Of a stretch of DNA of 64,000 bases, positions 17,766-25,852 are shown piece by piece (the stretch's first letter is position 1; the number at the start of each line of letters is the position of its first letter). Both the position numbers and the translations under genes were made by a program. The stretch is from Vulcanimicrobiota bacterium (GTDB lineage: Bacteria > Vulcanimicrobiota > Vulcanimicrobiia > Vulcanimicrobiales > Vulcanimicrobiaceae). The stretch lies in the NCBI GenBank assembly GCA_013036105.1, contig JAAXCX010000009.1, forward strand, positions 53,270 through 117,269, given 5' to 3'. The notes under the pieces are model-generated. The model searched no databases. It saw only the letters and a list, made by a program, of their open reading frames with translations, and had not been told where the DNA came from.

Positions 17766-18389
17766 ATGCGCGTTTTGGCGGCTGGTCTGTTAGCGCTGCT
17801 GTTGACGGGCTGCGCTGCCCGTCTGGCTCGGGCGATAGCGGTCGTTCAAGAAGTCGCTGCATATAAGTCCGCCCATCCGGGCGCGCATGTGTTGGCTTTC
17901 GGCATACGTTTCCACGCCATGAGCCCAGCGCTGAACCCGGGTGACACGGTATTGGTAGACACGAATAGGTATGTAGGGCCCGCACCCAAACGCGGCGATG
18001 TCGTTCTATTCAGGGCTCCGGTCATGACTATACGGTACGTCATCAGCAGAGTCGTCGGGGTTCCCGGCGATCGCGTGGAGATGAAGGACGGCAACCTGTA
18101 CCTCAACGGACGTCAACAATCTAGAACCAGTCTATTTGACGTGGCAAATTATGAATTGCGGATTACGGGGAAGCGGATCGAGTCGCGATATCCGGGTGTT
18201 AACAACTGGGCAGTCTTGAATCAATATGCGAACGCGTATCCACGACCCACGCGGTGGGAAAAGCCCGATCGGGTTCCCGATGGATTCTACGTCCTGCTCG
18301 GGGACGCCAGAAATGATTCCCCGGACTCACACGTCTTCGGGCTCGTGCCGGCGCAGGCGATCAAAGGGAAGGTGATCGAAAAGCTCTAG
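17766..18389 (+). CDS. Signal peptidase I (S26)-like lipoprotein lacking both catalytic residues
   Basis: 207 residues. The N terminus is a lipoprotein signal with lipobox LTGC (cysteine 16) instead of the usual TM anchor. The S26 fold is recognisable: box B reads [11 protein letters not shown] (residues 50-60), box [10 protein letters not shown] then [19 protein letters not shown], and box [17 protein letters not shown] near residue 179. The nucleophile position of the SMxPT motif is alanine (A51) and the general-base lysine before RVxGxPGD is serine (S94). Peptidase activity by the known mechanism is therefore unlikely. It is a lone + strand gene between mutase and carboxylase genes of the - strand. 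The ORF extends upstream to 17667, but ATG 17766 gives the lipoprotein signal. Confidence 0.82.
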   Translation: MRVLAAGLLALLLTGCAARLARAIAVVQEVAAYKSAHPGAHVLAFGIRFHAMSPALNPGDTVLVDTNRYVGPAPKRGDVVLFRAPVMTIRYVISRVVGVPGDRVEMKDGNLYLNGRQQSRTSLFDVANYELRITGKRIESRYPGVNNWAVLNQYANAYPRPTRWEKPDRVPDGFYVLLGDARNDSPDSHVFGLVPAQAIKGKVIEKL

Positions 18390-20149
18390 GCGGACTCGAT
18401 TGTCACAAGCGGTGAATGCGATTCCACCGTTTCGCCCGGTTTCACGTAAACTTTCGAGACTGTGCCCGACTTGTGGGCGCGGATCTCGTTCATCATCTTC
18501 ATTGCCTCGACCACTGCGACCACCTGGCCTTCGGTCACTGCTGCTCCCTCGGCCACAGGCATCTCAACGACGGCGCCGTGCATTGGGGAGACGACGTCGT
18601 TTCCGCTTCCAGCCGCCGCGCGTTCGTTGCGGGCCGCCCGCCGCGGTTTGCGTGCTCCGGATTTGCTCGAAGGCAGATCGAGGACACGAACGTGATACAG
18701 CTTGCCGTTGACTTCGACGGAGATCTGTTCTGATCGCTTCCCTTCGACAGGGCGCGCGTCCGCGCGCCGCTCAGAATGACAGGTTGCAGCGAATTTCTCG
18801 AGCGTCGACGTCGTATACGTTGCGTCCATCACCGGCGGATGATCGCAAAGTTGCCGCAGAAGATGGCGTGTGGTCGGGACGCCTTCGATGAGGTATTCGT
18901 CGAGGGCGCGGCGGAAGCGCGCGAGCGCCTGCGTGCGATCGGGCGCCCAGACGACGAGTTTGGCGATCAGCGAGTCGTATTCGGAACCGATCGTGAATCC
19001 CGGAAACGCGGCGGAATCGATGCGCACGCCCAAGCCGCCGGGCTCGCGGTACGTGCTGACGCTGCCGGGCGCGGGGCGAAAATCGTTGGCCGGATCTTCG
19101 GCGTTGATGCGGCCTTCGATCGAGTGTCCGCGGAAAGAGATTGCGTCTTGTTCGTAGCCGAGCAGCTCGCCCGATGCGGATCTGATTTGCTCGCGCACGA
19201 GATCGAGGCCGCTCACCATTTCGGTGACGGTATGCTCGACTTGGATGCGCGTGTTCATCTCGAGAAAAAAGAACTCTTCGCCGCTGACCAGCCATTCGAT
19301 CGTCCCGGCGCTGTCGTAGCCGATCGCCTTGGCGGCGCGGATGCCGGCTTCGCGAATGCCTTCGCGCACGCGGGAGGAAATTGACGGCGGCGTCTCTTCC
19401 CAAAGCTTCTGATGGCGGCGCTGCAGCGAGCAGTCGCGCTCGCCGACATGAAGGACGGTGCCATGCTTATCGGCCAAAATCTGCAGCTCGATGTGCTTAG
19501 GGTTTTCCAGATAGCGCTCGGCGTAGATCGCGCCGTTCTTAAAATACGCCTCAGCTTCTCGTTTTGCGGTGGAAAGCGCGGCGCCGAGCTCGTCCACCGA
19601 ATACGCGACCTTTAAGCCCTTGCCGCCTCCGCCGCCTGAAGCTTTGAGGGCGAGAGGCAGTCCGTATTTCTTTGCGGCTGCTTTCGCCGCTTCGGCGTCG
19701 CGTATTTCCTCGGTGCCGCCGGGCACGACCGGTACGCCGGCCGCGATCATCGCTTGTCGCGCGCGCATCTTGTCGCCCATCGCGTCGATGGCGTCGGGAT
19801 GCGGGCCGACCCAGGTAAAACCCGCCTCCGACACCGCGCGCGCAAAGCCCGCATTCTCGGCGAGAAAACCGTAACCAGGATGGATGTATCGCGTGTCCGA
19901 CTTTCCTGCGATCTCCAGAATGCGCTCAATGTTGAGATAGCTTTGCGACGGACTGGCCGGCCCCAGCAGATAGGCTTCGTCCGCCAACCGCACGTGCATC
20001 GCATCGCGATCGATCTCCGAATACACGGCGACGGTTTGCAAGCCCATCTCGCGGGCCGTGCGCATCACGCGCACCGCGATCTCGCTGCGGTTAGCGACTA
20101 AGAGTTTTTCCAAGTGCGTTTTCGTTCGGGCCTCGACAAGCTCGGCCAT
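18386..20149 (-). CDS. Acyl-CoA (propionyl/acetyl-CoA) carboxylase: biotin carboxylase-BCCP fusion
   Basis: 587 residues. The biotin carboxylase half (about 13-455) opens LEKLLVANRSEIAVRV and has the ATP-grasp glycine loop SGGGGGKG, the KHIELQILADKHG strand and NTRIQVEHTVTEM catalytic loop. A linker leads to a BCCP domain whose biotinyl lysine is K551 in VEAMKMMNE. Residues about 457-470 (CHSERRADARPVEG) are encoded by a palindromic repeat, and residues 1-9 (MAELVEART) lie in another copy. It pairs with the carboxyltransferase at 21083-22663 and, with epimerase and mutase, forms a propionyl-CoA pathway. Confidence 0.92.
   Translation of the reverse strand: MAELVEARTKTHLEKLLVANRSEIAVRVMRTAREMGLQTVAVYSEIDRDAMHVRLADEAYLLGPASPSQSYLNIERILEIAGKSDTRYIHPGYGFLAENAGFARAVSEAGFTWVGPHPDAIDAMGDKMRARQAMIAAGVPVVPGGTEEIRDAEAAKAAAKKYGLPLALKASGGGGGKGLKVAYSVDELGAALSTAKREAEAYFKNGAIYAERYLENPKHIELQILADKHGTVLHVGERDCSLQRRHQKLWEETPPSISSRVREGIREAGIRAAKAIGYDSAGTIEWLVSGEEFFFLEMNTRIQVEHTVTEMVSGLDLVREQIRSASGELLGYEQDAISFRGHSIEGRINAEDPANDFRPAPGSVSTYREPGGLGVRIDSAAFPGFTIGSEYDSLIAKLVVWAPDRTQALARFRRALDEYLIEGVPTTRHLLRQLCDHPPVMDATYTTSTLEKFAATCHSERRADARPVEGKRSEQISVEVNGKLYHVRVLDLPSSKSGARKPRRAARNERAAAGSGNDVVSPMHGAVVEMPVAEGAAVTEGQVVAVVEAMKMMNEIRAHKSGTVSKVYVKPGETVESHSPLVTIESA
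18740..18781 (-). repeat. Palindromic dispersed repeat, copy in the carboxylase linker
   Basis: On the - strand: TGTCATTCTGAGC, then GGCGCGC-GGAC-GCGCGCC (perfect 7-bp stem), then CTGTCGAAGGG. It is read through in frame as CHSERRADARPVEG between the biotin carboxylase core and the BCCP domain. It shares flanks, but not stem sequence, with copies at 20128-20189, 36589-36650 and 56174-56254. Confidence 0.8.
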
Positions 20150-20292
20150 GGTTCGACCGGGGCGCCTTGTGGCGCCCGCTCACCATGACAAGGCGCTTCT
20201 TTCCAGCGCGATTTGGGGGCGGGCGTCTCGTCTCGCGATTCCAGAAACTCCAGCGCGGCGACGATAGCGAGGATGTCGTCCTCGTCGCTCAT
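20098..20292 (-). CDS. Small acyl-CoA carboxylase-associated ORF, C terminus replaced by repeat
   Basis: 64 residues. The first 33 (MSDEDDILAIVAALEFLESR, then a Pro-rich part and SRWKEA) look like the short helix-plus-SxWK proteins often encoded beside acyl-CoA carboxylase and OadG-like subunits. From residue 34 the frame enters a palindromic repeat ([15 protein letters not shown]) and ends 52 nt inside the carboxylase gene. The ATG overlaps the fabI stop (ATGA). The N-terminal half may be a real accessory subunit; the C-terminal half is repeat-derived. Function not established. Confidence 0.55.
   Translation of the reverse strand: MSDEDDILAIVAALEFLESRDETPAPKSRWKEAPCHGERAPQGAPVEPWPSLSRPERKRTWKNS
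20128..20189 (-). repeat. Palindromic dispersed repeat, copy at the carboxylase start
   Basis: On the - strand TGTCATGGTGAGC is followed by the stem GGGCGCC/GGCGCCC and CGGTCGAACC. This 40-nt core differs at one base from the copy in hutI at 36589-36628. A degenerate second half (GCCGAGCTTGTCGAGGCCC) continues past the carboxylase ATG. The copy forms the 3' end of the small ORF at 20098-20292 and the first codons of the carboxylase. Confidence 0.8.
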
Positions 20293-21068
20293 TGCGGCGG
20301 CGGGTACATTCCCATGGCGTGGAATCCGCCGTCCACGAAATGGACGTCGCCGGTGACGGCAGCCGAAAGATCCGACGCGAGGAAAACTGCCATCTTGCCG
20401 ACGTCGTCGGTGGTCATGTTGCGCCGCAGTGGCGCGGTCGCGGCGACGACGTCGAGCATTTTCGAGAGGCCGGCGACCTGCCGGGCACTCGCGGTCTTTA
20501 TCGGTCCGGCGGAGATCGCATTGACGCGAATTCCGCGGTCGCCCAAGTCGAACGCGAGATAACGCACGGCCGATTCGAGCGCGGCTTTCGCGATGCCCAT
20601 CAGATTATAGTTCGGCACGATGGCGGTCGCGCCCAGATAGGTCAGCGCCATGATGGAAGCGCCGTCCGCGAGCTGTTCTTGCAGCGCCTGCACGAGTGCG
20701 ATCAGCGAATAGGCCGAGACGTCGAGCGACAGGTTAAAGTCGGTGCGCGAGGTTGCGTGCACTTTTCCGGTGAGGACTTCTTTGTTGGCAAAGGCGATCG
20801 AATGAACGACCGCATCGAGTTTGCCGAATGGCTCAAGAGCCGGCCGCAAGCGCGCCAGCGATTCGTCGGAGGCGACGTCGCACTCGATGACGGGGCCGCC
20901 GCCCAATTCGGCGGCAAGTTTGGTGACCTCGTCCTTCACCCGCTCGCCCTGATAGGTGAAGGCCAGTTCGGCGCCGTGCTCGTGCATCTGGCGCGCAATG
21001 CCGGTTGCGATGGACCAGCGGTTGGCTACGCCCGTGATGAGCGCGCGCTTTCCTTTTAATAGGGCCAA
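20289..21068 (-). CDS. fabI: Enoyl-[acyl-carrier-protein] reductase (NADH)
   Basis: Last reductive step of fatty acid elongation. 259 residues, typical of FabI: KGKRALITGVANRWSIATGIA is the nucleotide-binding loop, HSIAFA the mid-fold motif, TYLGATAIVPNYNLMGIAKAALES the Tyr-x6-Lys catalytic signature, and AISAGPIKTASA the substrate loop. The TTG at 21068 is chosen because a GGGAGAGA ribosome-binding site lies just upstream and the protein begins LALLKGKRALITG; the frame stays open far upstream but only as a shadow of the carboxyltransferase gene. It lies between two subunits of the acyl-CoA carboxylase, suggesting coupling to acyl-CoA metabolism. Confidence 0.93.
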   Translation of the reverse strand: MALLKGKRALITGVANRWSIATGIARQMHEHGAELAFTYQGERVKDEVTKLAAELGGGPVIECDVASDESLARLRPALEPFGKLDAVVHSIAFANKEVLTGKVHATSRTDFNLSLDVSAYSLIALVQALQEQLADGASIMALTYLGATAIVPNYNLMGIAKAALESAVRYLAFDLGDRGIRVNAISAGPIKTASARQVAGLSKMLDVVAATAPLRRNMTTDDVGKMAVFLASDLSAAVTGDVHFVDGGFHAMGMYPPPQ

Positions 21069-21082
21069 TCTCTCTCCCTCAC

Positions 21083-22663
21083 TTACAGCGGAATGTTGCC
21101 GTGCTTGCGCTTGGGGCGTTCGACGCGCTTGTTTGCCAGCATCTCCAGCGATTTGGCGATGACGCGGCGCGTCATGCGGGCCTCGACGACGTCGTCCACG
21201 TAGCCGCGCTCGGCCGCGATGAACGGGTTGTCGAAACGCTCGCGATAATCTTCGACGAGTTCTTGCATTTTCGCGTCCTTGTCTTTGGCTGCCGCAAGTT
21301 CGCGCTTGAAGATGGTTTTGACGGCGCTTTCGGCGCCCATGACGGCGATTTCCGCCGTCGGCCACGCGACGTTGACGTCGGCGCGGATATGTTTGCTCGC
21401 CATGACGTCGTAAGCGCCACCGTAAGCTTTGCGCGTAATGACGGTGATTTTCGGAACGGTCGCTTCGGCAAAGGCGTAGAGCAGTTTCGCGCCATGCGTG
21501 ATGATGCCGCCGTATTCCTGAGCGGTGCCCGGCAAAAATCCCGGAACGTCGACGAACGTGACGAGCGGAATATTGAACGCATCGCAAAAACGGACGAACC
21601 GTGCCGCCTTGATCGAACTCTTGATATCGAGTACGCCGGCCAGCACGTTGGGCTGGTTGGCGACGATGCCGGCGCTCTGTCCGTTGACGCGGCCAAAACC
21701 GGTGATGATGTTCGGCGCGTAGAGGCTCTGGATTTCGAAGAAGTCGCCGTCGTCGAGCACCGGGGCGATGACTTCGTGCATGTCGTACGGTTTGTTGGGC
21801 GATTCGGGAATGACGCCGTCGAGTTCGGTGACCAAGCGCTCGGGGTCGTCCTCGCATGCGTAGCGCGGCGGATCGTCCATGTTGTTCTGCGGCAGGTACG
21901 AAAGAAGCGTCTTGGTCAATTCGCTCATGTCGTCTTCGTCGGTTGCGACCAAATGCGCGACGCCGCTCTTGGTAGCGTGCGTCGTCGCGCCGCCCAGCTC
22001 TTCGAACGTCACTTCTTCGCCGGTGACCGTCTTGATGATCTCAGGACCGGTAATGAACATCTGACCGATGCCTTCGGTCATGATGATGAAATCCGTAATC
22101 GCCGGTGAATAGACCGCGCCGCCCGCGCATGGCCCCGCGACCAGGCTGATCTGTGGAATCACGCCGCTTGCCTGGACGTTGCGCCAGAATATTTCGGCGT
22201 AACCGCCCAAGCTGACGACGCCTTCCTGAATCCGCGCGCCGCCCGAGTCGTTGATACCTACGATTGGTGAGCCGGTCCGCAAAGCCAGGTCCATAACTTT
22301 ACAAATCTTCTCGGCGAATACTTCACCCAGGGAACCGCCGAGAACCGTAAAATCTTGTGAGAAGAGGAAGACTTGTCGACCGTCGATGGTGGCGCGGCCC
22401 GTGACGACGCCATCGCCTAAGAATTCCCGCTCGCCCAGCCCAAACGCAGTCGTGCGGTGCACTGCGAAACGATCGAGTTCGATGAACGACTTCTCGTCAA
22501 CCAGCGCTTCTACACGCTCGCGCGCCGTGCGCTTGCCGCGCGTGTGCTGCGCTTCGATGGCTTCGGCGCCGGCGGGCGCTTGCGAGAGCTCGCGTTTGCG
22601 CTGCAGCTCCGCGTACTTTGTTTGGTTGCTCCTCACCGCATCTGGGCTTGAACGAATGGGCAT
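21083..22663 (-). CDS. pccB: Acyl-CoA carboxylase carboxyltransferase (propionyl-CoA carboxylase beta)
   Basis: 526 residues containing both crotonase-like halves of the carboxyltransferase: [20 protein letters not shown] (first oxyanion/CoA region) and [29 protein letters not shown] (second). The substrate-selectivity position in AYGGAYDVM is aspartate (about D419), which in characterised actinobacterial enzymes goes with propionyl-CoA preference. It ends [15 protein letters not shown], standard for the family. First gene of the - strand block with fabI and the biotin carboxylase, and divergent from the diguanylate cyclase gene with only 27 bp between. Confidence 0.92.
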   Translation of the reverse strand: MPIRSSPDAVRSNQTKYAELQRKRELSQAPAGAEAIEAQHTRGKRTARERVEALVDEKSFIELDRFAVHRTTAFGLGEREFLGDGVVTGRATIDGRQVFLFSQDFTVLGGSLGEVFAEKICKVMDLALRTGSPIVGINDSGGARIQEGVVSLGGYAEIFWRNVQASGVIPQISLVAGPCAGGAVYSPAITDFIIMTEGIGQMFITGPEIIKTVTGEEVTFEELGGATTHATKSGVAHLVATDEDDMSELTKTLLSYLPQNNMDDPPRYACEDDPERLVTELDGVIPESPNKPYDMHEVIAPVLDDGDFFEIQSLYAPNIITGFGRVNGQSAGIVANQPNVLAGVLDIKSSIKAARFVRFCDAFNIPLVTFVDVPGFLPGTAQEYGGIITHGAKLLYAFAEATVPKITVITRKAYGGAYDVMASKHIRADVNVAWPTAEIAVMGAESAVKTIFKRELAAAKDKDAKMQELVEDYRERFDNPFIAAERGYVDDVVEARMTRRVIAKSLEMLANKRVERPKRKHGNIPL

Positions 22664-22690
22664 TTTCTCCTATAAGGCGGCTATCCGGAG

Positions 22691-23878
22691 ATGATCGAGC
22701 TCGGAGCGCAAAGCCTCCTGCAACTGATTCTCACCATCGAGAGCGTGGCGATGGCAATCATCGCCGGCTTCTTTTTGCTGTTGATGGGCGCCACCAAGGA
22801 CGAGCGCGGCCGCTGGTGGTTCCGCGGATGGACGCTGTTCGCGTTCGCGCTCGCCGCCGAAGCCATCGGGCAGCACAATGCCGGCGTGGAAAGCGCGATG
22901 GCATACGTCGGCACACTGCTCAGTATCGCTGCCGGTTACGGCGCGGTCGCCGGCTGTTACGAATTCGCTAGGGCCAAAGGCGTCTCGCTCTGGGCCAACG
23001 TCATGGTGGTTTGCGGCGCCGTTGCAGCCCTGCTGGTAACGGCGCGCACGGATCTTACCGCGGATCTGATCGGTCCCGAAGTAACGCTCTTTGTCTCGAT
23101 GATCTGCGTCTGCGTTGCGATCGCTCCGTTTCTGCGCGAGCGGCGCCTCAGCGGCGTGCGTCCGATATTCATCTCCGCGCTGCTGCTCGCCATTATGATG
23201 GGGCGCACACTTTTCGCCTCGGCCGTTTTAGGTTTTCAGCACGCCGAACTCAACGCGCTGTACTGGTCGGCCGAAGTCGTCGGCGGCGGCATCTTGGCGA
23301 CGATGCTCGCCATGGGGCAGCTGATTACGCTGCTCGACGAGTTGCGGATCGAAGTTGAAGACGGAAACGCGGCGCTCAGCCGCGCGCTCAGCAGTTTAGA
23401 AGTCGCCGCAAAAGTTGACGCGCTCACCGGCCTGCACAACCGCTATGCATTTTACACCTTAACCGATGGCTTGCGCACGCGCGCAGATCGCGGGAACGTC
23501 GTCATTCTGGATCTCAATAACCTCAAGCGCATCAACGACACGTACGGCCATCATAACGGCGACCGCGCGCTCTTGAGTGTCGCGCAGCGCTTACGCGAGG
23601 TTGTCGGTGCGCAGGACTACGTATTCCGCTGGGGCGGCGACGAATTCGTCTTGCTGCTCTTCGGGCTCACGGCGGAGGAAACGCGCGACCGCATCACGCG
23701 CATGGAGCCGCCCAAGTCGCTCGAGGTGATCGAAGCGCACGAACCCGTACCGCTCTCGGTCTCCTGGGGAATCGCTCCGTTTAATCCGCTCGACGTCGAC
23801 GGATCGCTCCGGCAAGCCGACGCGCAGCTGTACGCGCAAAAACGGCTGCTCGGCAGCGCCGCGAAGTTTCCGCGATGA
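22691..23878 (+). CDS. Membrane-bound diguanylate cyclase (GGDEF)
   Basis: 395 residues. About seven hydrophobic helices (residues 10-215) form a membrane sensor region, a short coiled linker follows (LDELRIEVEDGNAALSRALSSLEVAAKV), then a GGDEF domain starting DALTGLHNRYAFY with the intact active-site motif RWGGDEFVLL. An RxxD inhibitory site is not evident at the usual place. It would make cyclic di-GMP in response to a membrane or small-molecule signal. CCGGAG just upstream is a good ribosome-binding site. Confidence 0.9.
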   Translation: MIELGAQSLLQLILTIESVAMAIIAGFFLLLMGATKDERGRWWFRGWTLFAFALAAEAIGQHNAGVESAMAYVGTLLSIAAGYGAVAGCYEFARAKGVSLWANVMVVCGAVAALLVTARTDLTADLIGPEVTLFVSMICVCVAIAPFLRERRLSGVRPIFISALLLAIMMGRTLFASAVLGFQHAELNALYWSAEVVGGGILATMLAMGQLITLLDELRIEVEDGNAALSRALSSLEVAAKVDALTGLHNRYAFYTLTDGLRTRADRGNVVILDLNNLKRINDTYGHHNGDRALLSVAQRLREVVGAQDYVFRWGGDEFVLLLFGLTAEETRDRITRMEPPKSLEVIEAHEPVPLSVSWGIAPFNPLDVDGSLRQADAQLYAQKRLLGSAAKFPR

Positions 23879-24234
23879 TTCACGCGCTGACGTGTCTGCT
23901 GTTTCCGCTCTTTGGCGGCTGCGCGCCGTTTGTCGAGTATGCGGCCTTGCCTGAGGCTTTGCTCGCCAGCCCGGCCTACTACGCCGGGCGGCCGGTCATC
24001 GTGACAGGCAGCGTCGCGCGCGTGCGCCAGCTGCGCGGTGCGTCGTTCGGAACGCTTGCGGAAACGTTCTATTTATGCAACGGACGGTGCGTCCAGGTCT
24101 TCATGCGCGAGCACACGTCGATGTTCGAGGGCGAACGCGTCTCCGTCCGCGGATTTTTCTCGGCAAAACAGCGCGCCGGCAGACTCGTGCTGCACGACGA
24201 TATCGACGCGGCCGAGATTTTTCCGCGCATCTAG
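23875..24234 (+). CDS. Small exported protein with possible OB-type fold
   Basis: 119 residues, start overlapping the cyclase stop (ATGA). The N terminus MIHALTCLLFPLFGGCAPF contains a lipobox-like FGGC, so it may be a lipoprotein. The rest alternates short beta-like strands (AGRPVIVTGSVARVRQL, CVQVFMREHTSMFEGERVSVRGFF, GRLVLHDDIDAAEI) like small OB-fold proteins that bind ligands or nucleic acid. No function is assigned. Confidence 0.65.
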   Translation: MIHALTCLLFPLFGGCAPFVEYAALPEALLASPAYYAGRPVIVTGSVARVRQLRGASFGTLAETFYLCNGRCVQVFMREHTSMFEGERVSVRGFFSAKQRAGRLVLHDDIDAAEIFPRI

Positions 24235-24245
24235 TTAAGCCCGTC

Positions 24246-24267
24246 ACGACTCCTTCGAGCGAGTCGT
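24246..24267. terminator. Inverted repeat after the cyclase operon
   Basis: ACGACTC and GAGTCGT flank an 8-nt centre, giving a 7-bp stem 12 nt after the stop of the 23875 gene. No T-run follows, so the terminator reading is tentative; it also lies just upstream of the next ATG and could affect its translation. Confidence 0.3.
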
Positions 24268-24276
24268 TACGGGTGC

Positions 24277-24747
24277 ATGAGTCACGTCGTTCTCGCGGTT
24301 TTCCTCGCGTTTGGATCGGTCGACGGCCGCATCGTAGAGTTCGGAAGTCAACAGCCGATAGCCAATGTTGAGGTGCGGGCCATATCTCCCGATGCCGTGC
24401 GAACGGCGCACAGCGATGCACACGGAGATTTTGCGCTGCGGAATCTGCCGCCCGGCCGCTACGAGCTGTCCTTTTCGCACCCGCTGTACTTTGCGAACAG
24501 CCTTGCGGCTTTGACTGTTTCCGCCGGCCAAGCCGCACATCTTGAAGTTGCACTGAAGCGGGAATTCTACATTATCGACGGGTTCCGGGTGCATCCGTAC
24601 GGATGGCTGGTACGGCCTGGCGTCACGGCGGATACGTATCTGCTCGGTGGCGGCATGCCGATCTTTGGGGGGCCGCCAAACGCTTTCGGGTCCGTCCGGT
24701 TTGTCCCGGGCGTGTTGTTTGGCGCCGGGCCGCGGATGATGCACTAG
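24277..24747 (+). CDS. Carboxypeptidase-regulatory-like (Ig-fold) exported protein
   Basis: 156 residues. A hydrophobic N terminus (MSHVVLAVFLAFGSVDG) leads into a carboxypeptidase D regulatory-like domain: GRIVEFGSQQPIANVEVRAI, then AHSDAHGDFALRNLPPGRYELSF, the usual pattern of this Ig-like fold. The C-terminal 50 residues are Gly/Pro-rich and unlike anything recognised. Probably cell-surface or periplasmic; these domains usually serve as structural modules. No strong ribosome-binding site is seen. Confidence 0.65.
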   Translation: MSHVVLAVFLAFGSVDGRIVEFGSQQPIANVEVRAISPDAVRTAHSDAHGDFALRNLPPGRYELSFSHPLYFANSLAALTVSAGQAAHLEVALKREFYIIDGFRVHPYGWLVRPGVTADTYLLGGGMPIFGGPPNAFGSVRFVPGVLFGAGPRMMH

Positions 24748-24781
24748 GACTCCTCCGGATGCGCCGGAAGGTCTGGAAGCT

Positions 24782-25048
24782 GTGGAACGCACGCTCTTTG
24801 TGCTCGCTATCAGCATCGTGCTGGCGTTGCCCATGATAGCTGCAATTGAGACCGGCTTTATGTTCACGCAGGCGGACGCAGCGCGCCGGACGCTCTATGC
24901 GATAGCTGCGGTTTGGTACGCCGTTTTTCTGTATCTATTCTGGCACGCGTCGCCCGCCGCGGGGTGGTTCTACGTTATCCCGCAACTGTCGGTGGGATTC
25001 GTTTACGCGATTACCAAATTCCGAGCAGCGCCTTCACGTCGTCGCTAG
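24782..25048 (+). CDS. Small integral membrane protein
   Basis: 88 residues with three hydrophobic segments (FVLAISIVLALPMIAAIE, TLYAIAAVWYAVFLYLFW, GWFYVIPQLSVGFVYAI) and a basic tail RAAPSRRR. GTG start at 24782 with GGAAG about 15 nt upstream. Its last 38 nt overlap the end of the convergent DUF59 gene. No family recognised. Confidence 0.5.
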   Translation: MERTLFVLAISIVLALPMIAAIETGFMFTQADAARRTLYAIAAVWYAVFLYLFWHASPAAGWFYVIPQLSVGFVYAITKFRAAPSRRR

Positions 25049-25322
25049 CCATCTCTTTCGGATCCCATGGCGGCGTGAACGTGATGTCCACGACGACGTC
25101 TTTGACGCCGTCAACGGCTCTGACGCGATCTTCGACCGACTGCTTGAACATCGGACCAACCGGACACATCGGCGACGTGAGGGTCATCGTCACGACGACA
25201 TGCTCACCGTTATCGCCTGCGACGGCCACGTCGTAAACGAGTCCGAGCTCCAAAATACCGAGCTGCAGCTCCGGATCTTTGACTTCCGCTAGCGCTTCGC
25301 GAACCTGATCGACCGTCGGCAT
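25011..25322 (-). CDS. Metal-sulfur cluster assembly factor (DUF59/SufT-like)
   Basis: 103 residues of the MIP18/PaaD-like family: VREALAEVKDPELQLGILELGLVYDV at the N terminus and the conserved cysteine in TLTSPMCPVGP, followed by DITFTPPWDPKEMASDDVKALLG at the C terminus. Such proteins help mature Fe-S proteins. The ATG at 25322 is preceded by an AAAGGG ribosome-binding site; a longer frame starting at 25370 is not needed. Isolated on the - strand. Confidence 0.88.
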   Translation of the reverse strand: MPTVDQVREALAEVKDPELQLGILELGLVYDVAVAGDNGEHVVVTMTLTSPMCPVGPMFKQSVEDRVRAVDGVKDVVVDITFTPPWDPKEMASDDVKALLGIW

Positions 25323-25382
25323 CGTGACCCTTTCTTGCAGTTCCGCGAGGCCCTCGCCTTCGAGTGGCAAAAACTCCGCTGC

Positions 25383-25832
25383 ATGCGTCCTACACTGTTA
25401 CTGGCTGCAACCCTCGCAGTGCTCGCGGCGTTGCCGGTTCGCGCGGCGGCCTCCGTTTCGATAGCGGCGGGCGGCTTCACGACAAACTCCCCGTCCTCAA
25501 CCGGGGGAGCGGTCATCCTGAGTAGCGGCGCGTCGATTCCGGCCGTCCCTCTCGAAGTGCAAGCCTCGCTCCTGACGGCGATCGGCGGGACGGGAGGGTA
25601 CGCCCTGACCGGCGAGATTCGCGGCTTTACGGGCGGCGGCTTCGGCGGGGCCTATATCGGGGCCGGGGGCGGCGTCGCGAACCTCTCGCTCAATCGTAAG
25701 GCGGGGACGGTTTTCACGGTCTTTGCCGGCAAATCGGTGGCCCCGTTTACGTCGGTCGAACTGCGGGTCTACCGGCAGACCGGCGACTTCGGGGCGACTT
25801 CGGGCTTCGTGGGGCTCCGGTTCAGCTTCTAA
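25383..25832 (+). CDS. Exported glycine-rich protein of unknown function
   Basis: 149 residues with a signal peptide (MRPTLLLAATLAVLAALPVRAAA). The mature part is rich in Gly, Ser and alternating hydrophobic residues and ends in VGLRFSF, an aromatic C terminus like that of outer-membrane beta-strands. It may be a small outer-membrane or surface protein. ATG 25383 is chosen over 25335 because it gives a proper signal peptide and avoids most of the divergent gene. Confidence 0.6.
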   Translation: MRPTLLLAATLAVLAALPVRAAASVSIAAGGFTTNSPSSTGGAVILSSGASIPAVPLEVQASLLTAIGGTGGYALTGEIRGFTGGGFGGAYIGAGGGVANLSLNRKAGTVFTVFAGKSVAPFTSVELRVYRQTGDFGATSGFVGLRFSF

Positions 25833-25852
25833 GCAGAGTGAGCGCAGCTGGT

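Noticed and set aside
20289..21857. 522-residue frame reaching far upstream of fabI
   Set aside because: The extension has no family resemblance, is Arg-rich and lies wholly inside pccB on the same strand in another frame. The fabI protein starts at TTG 21068 behind a ribosome-binding site.
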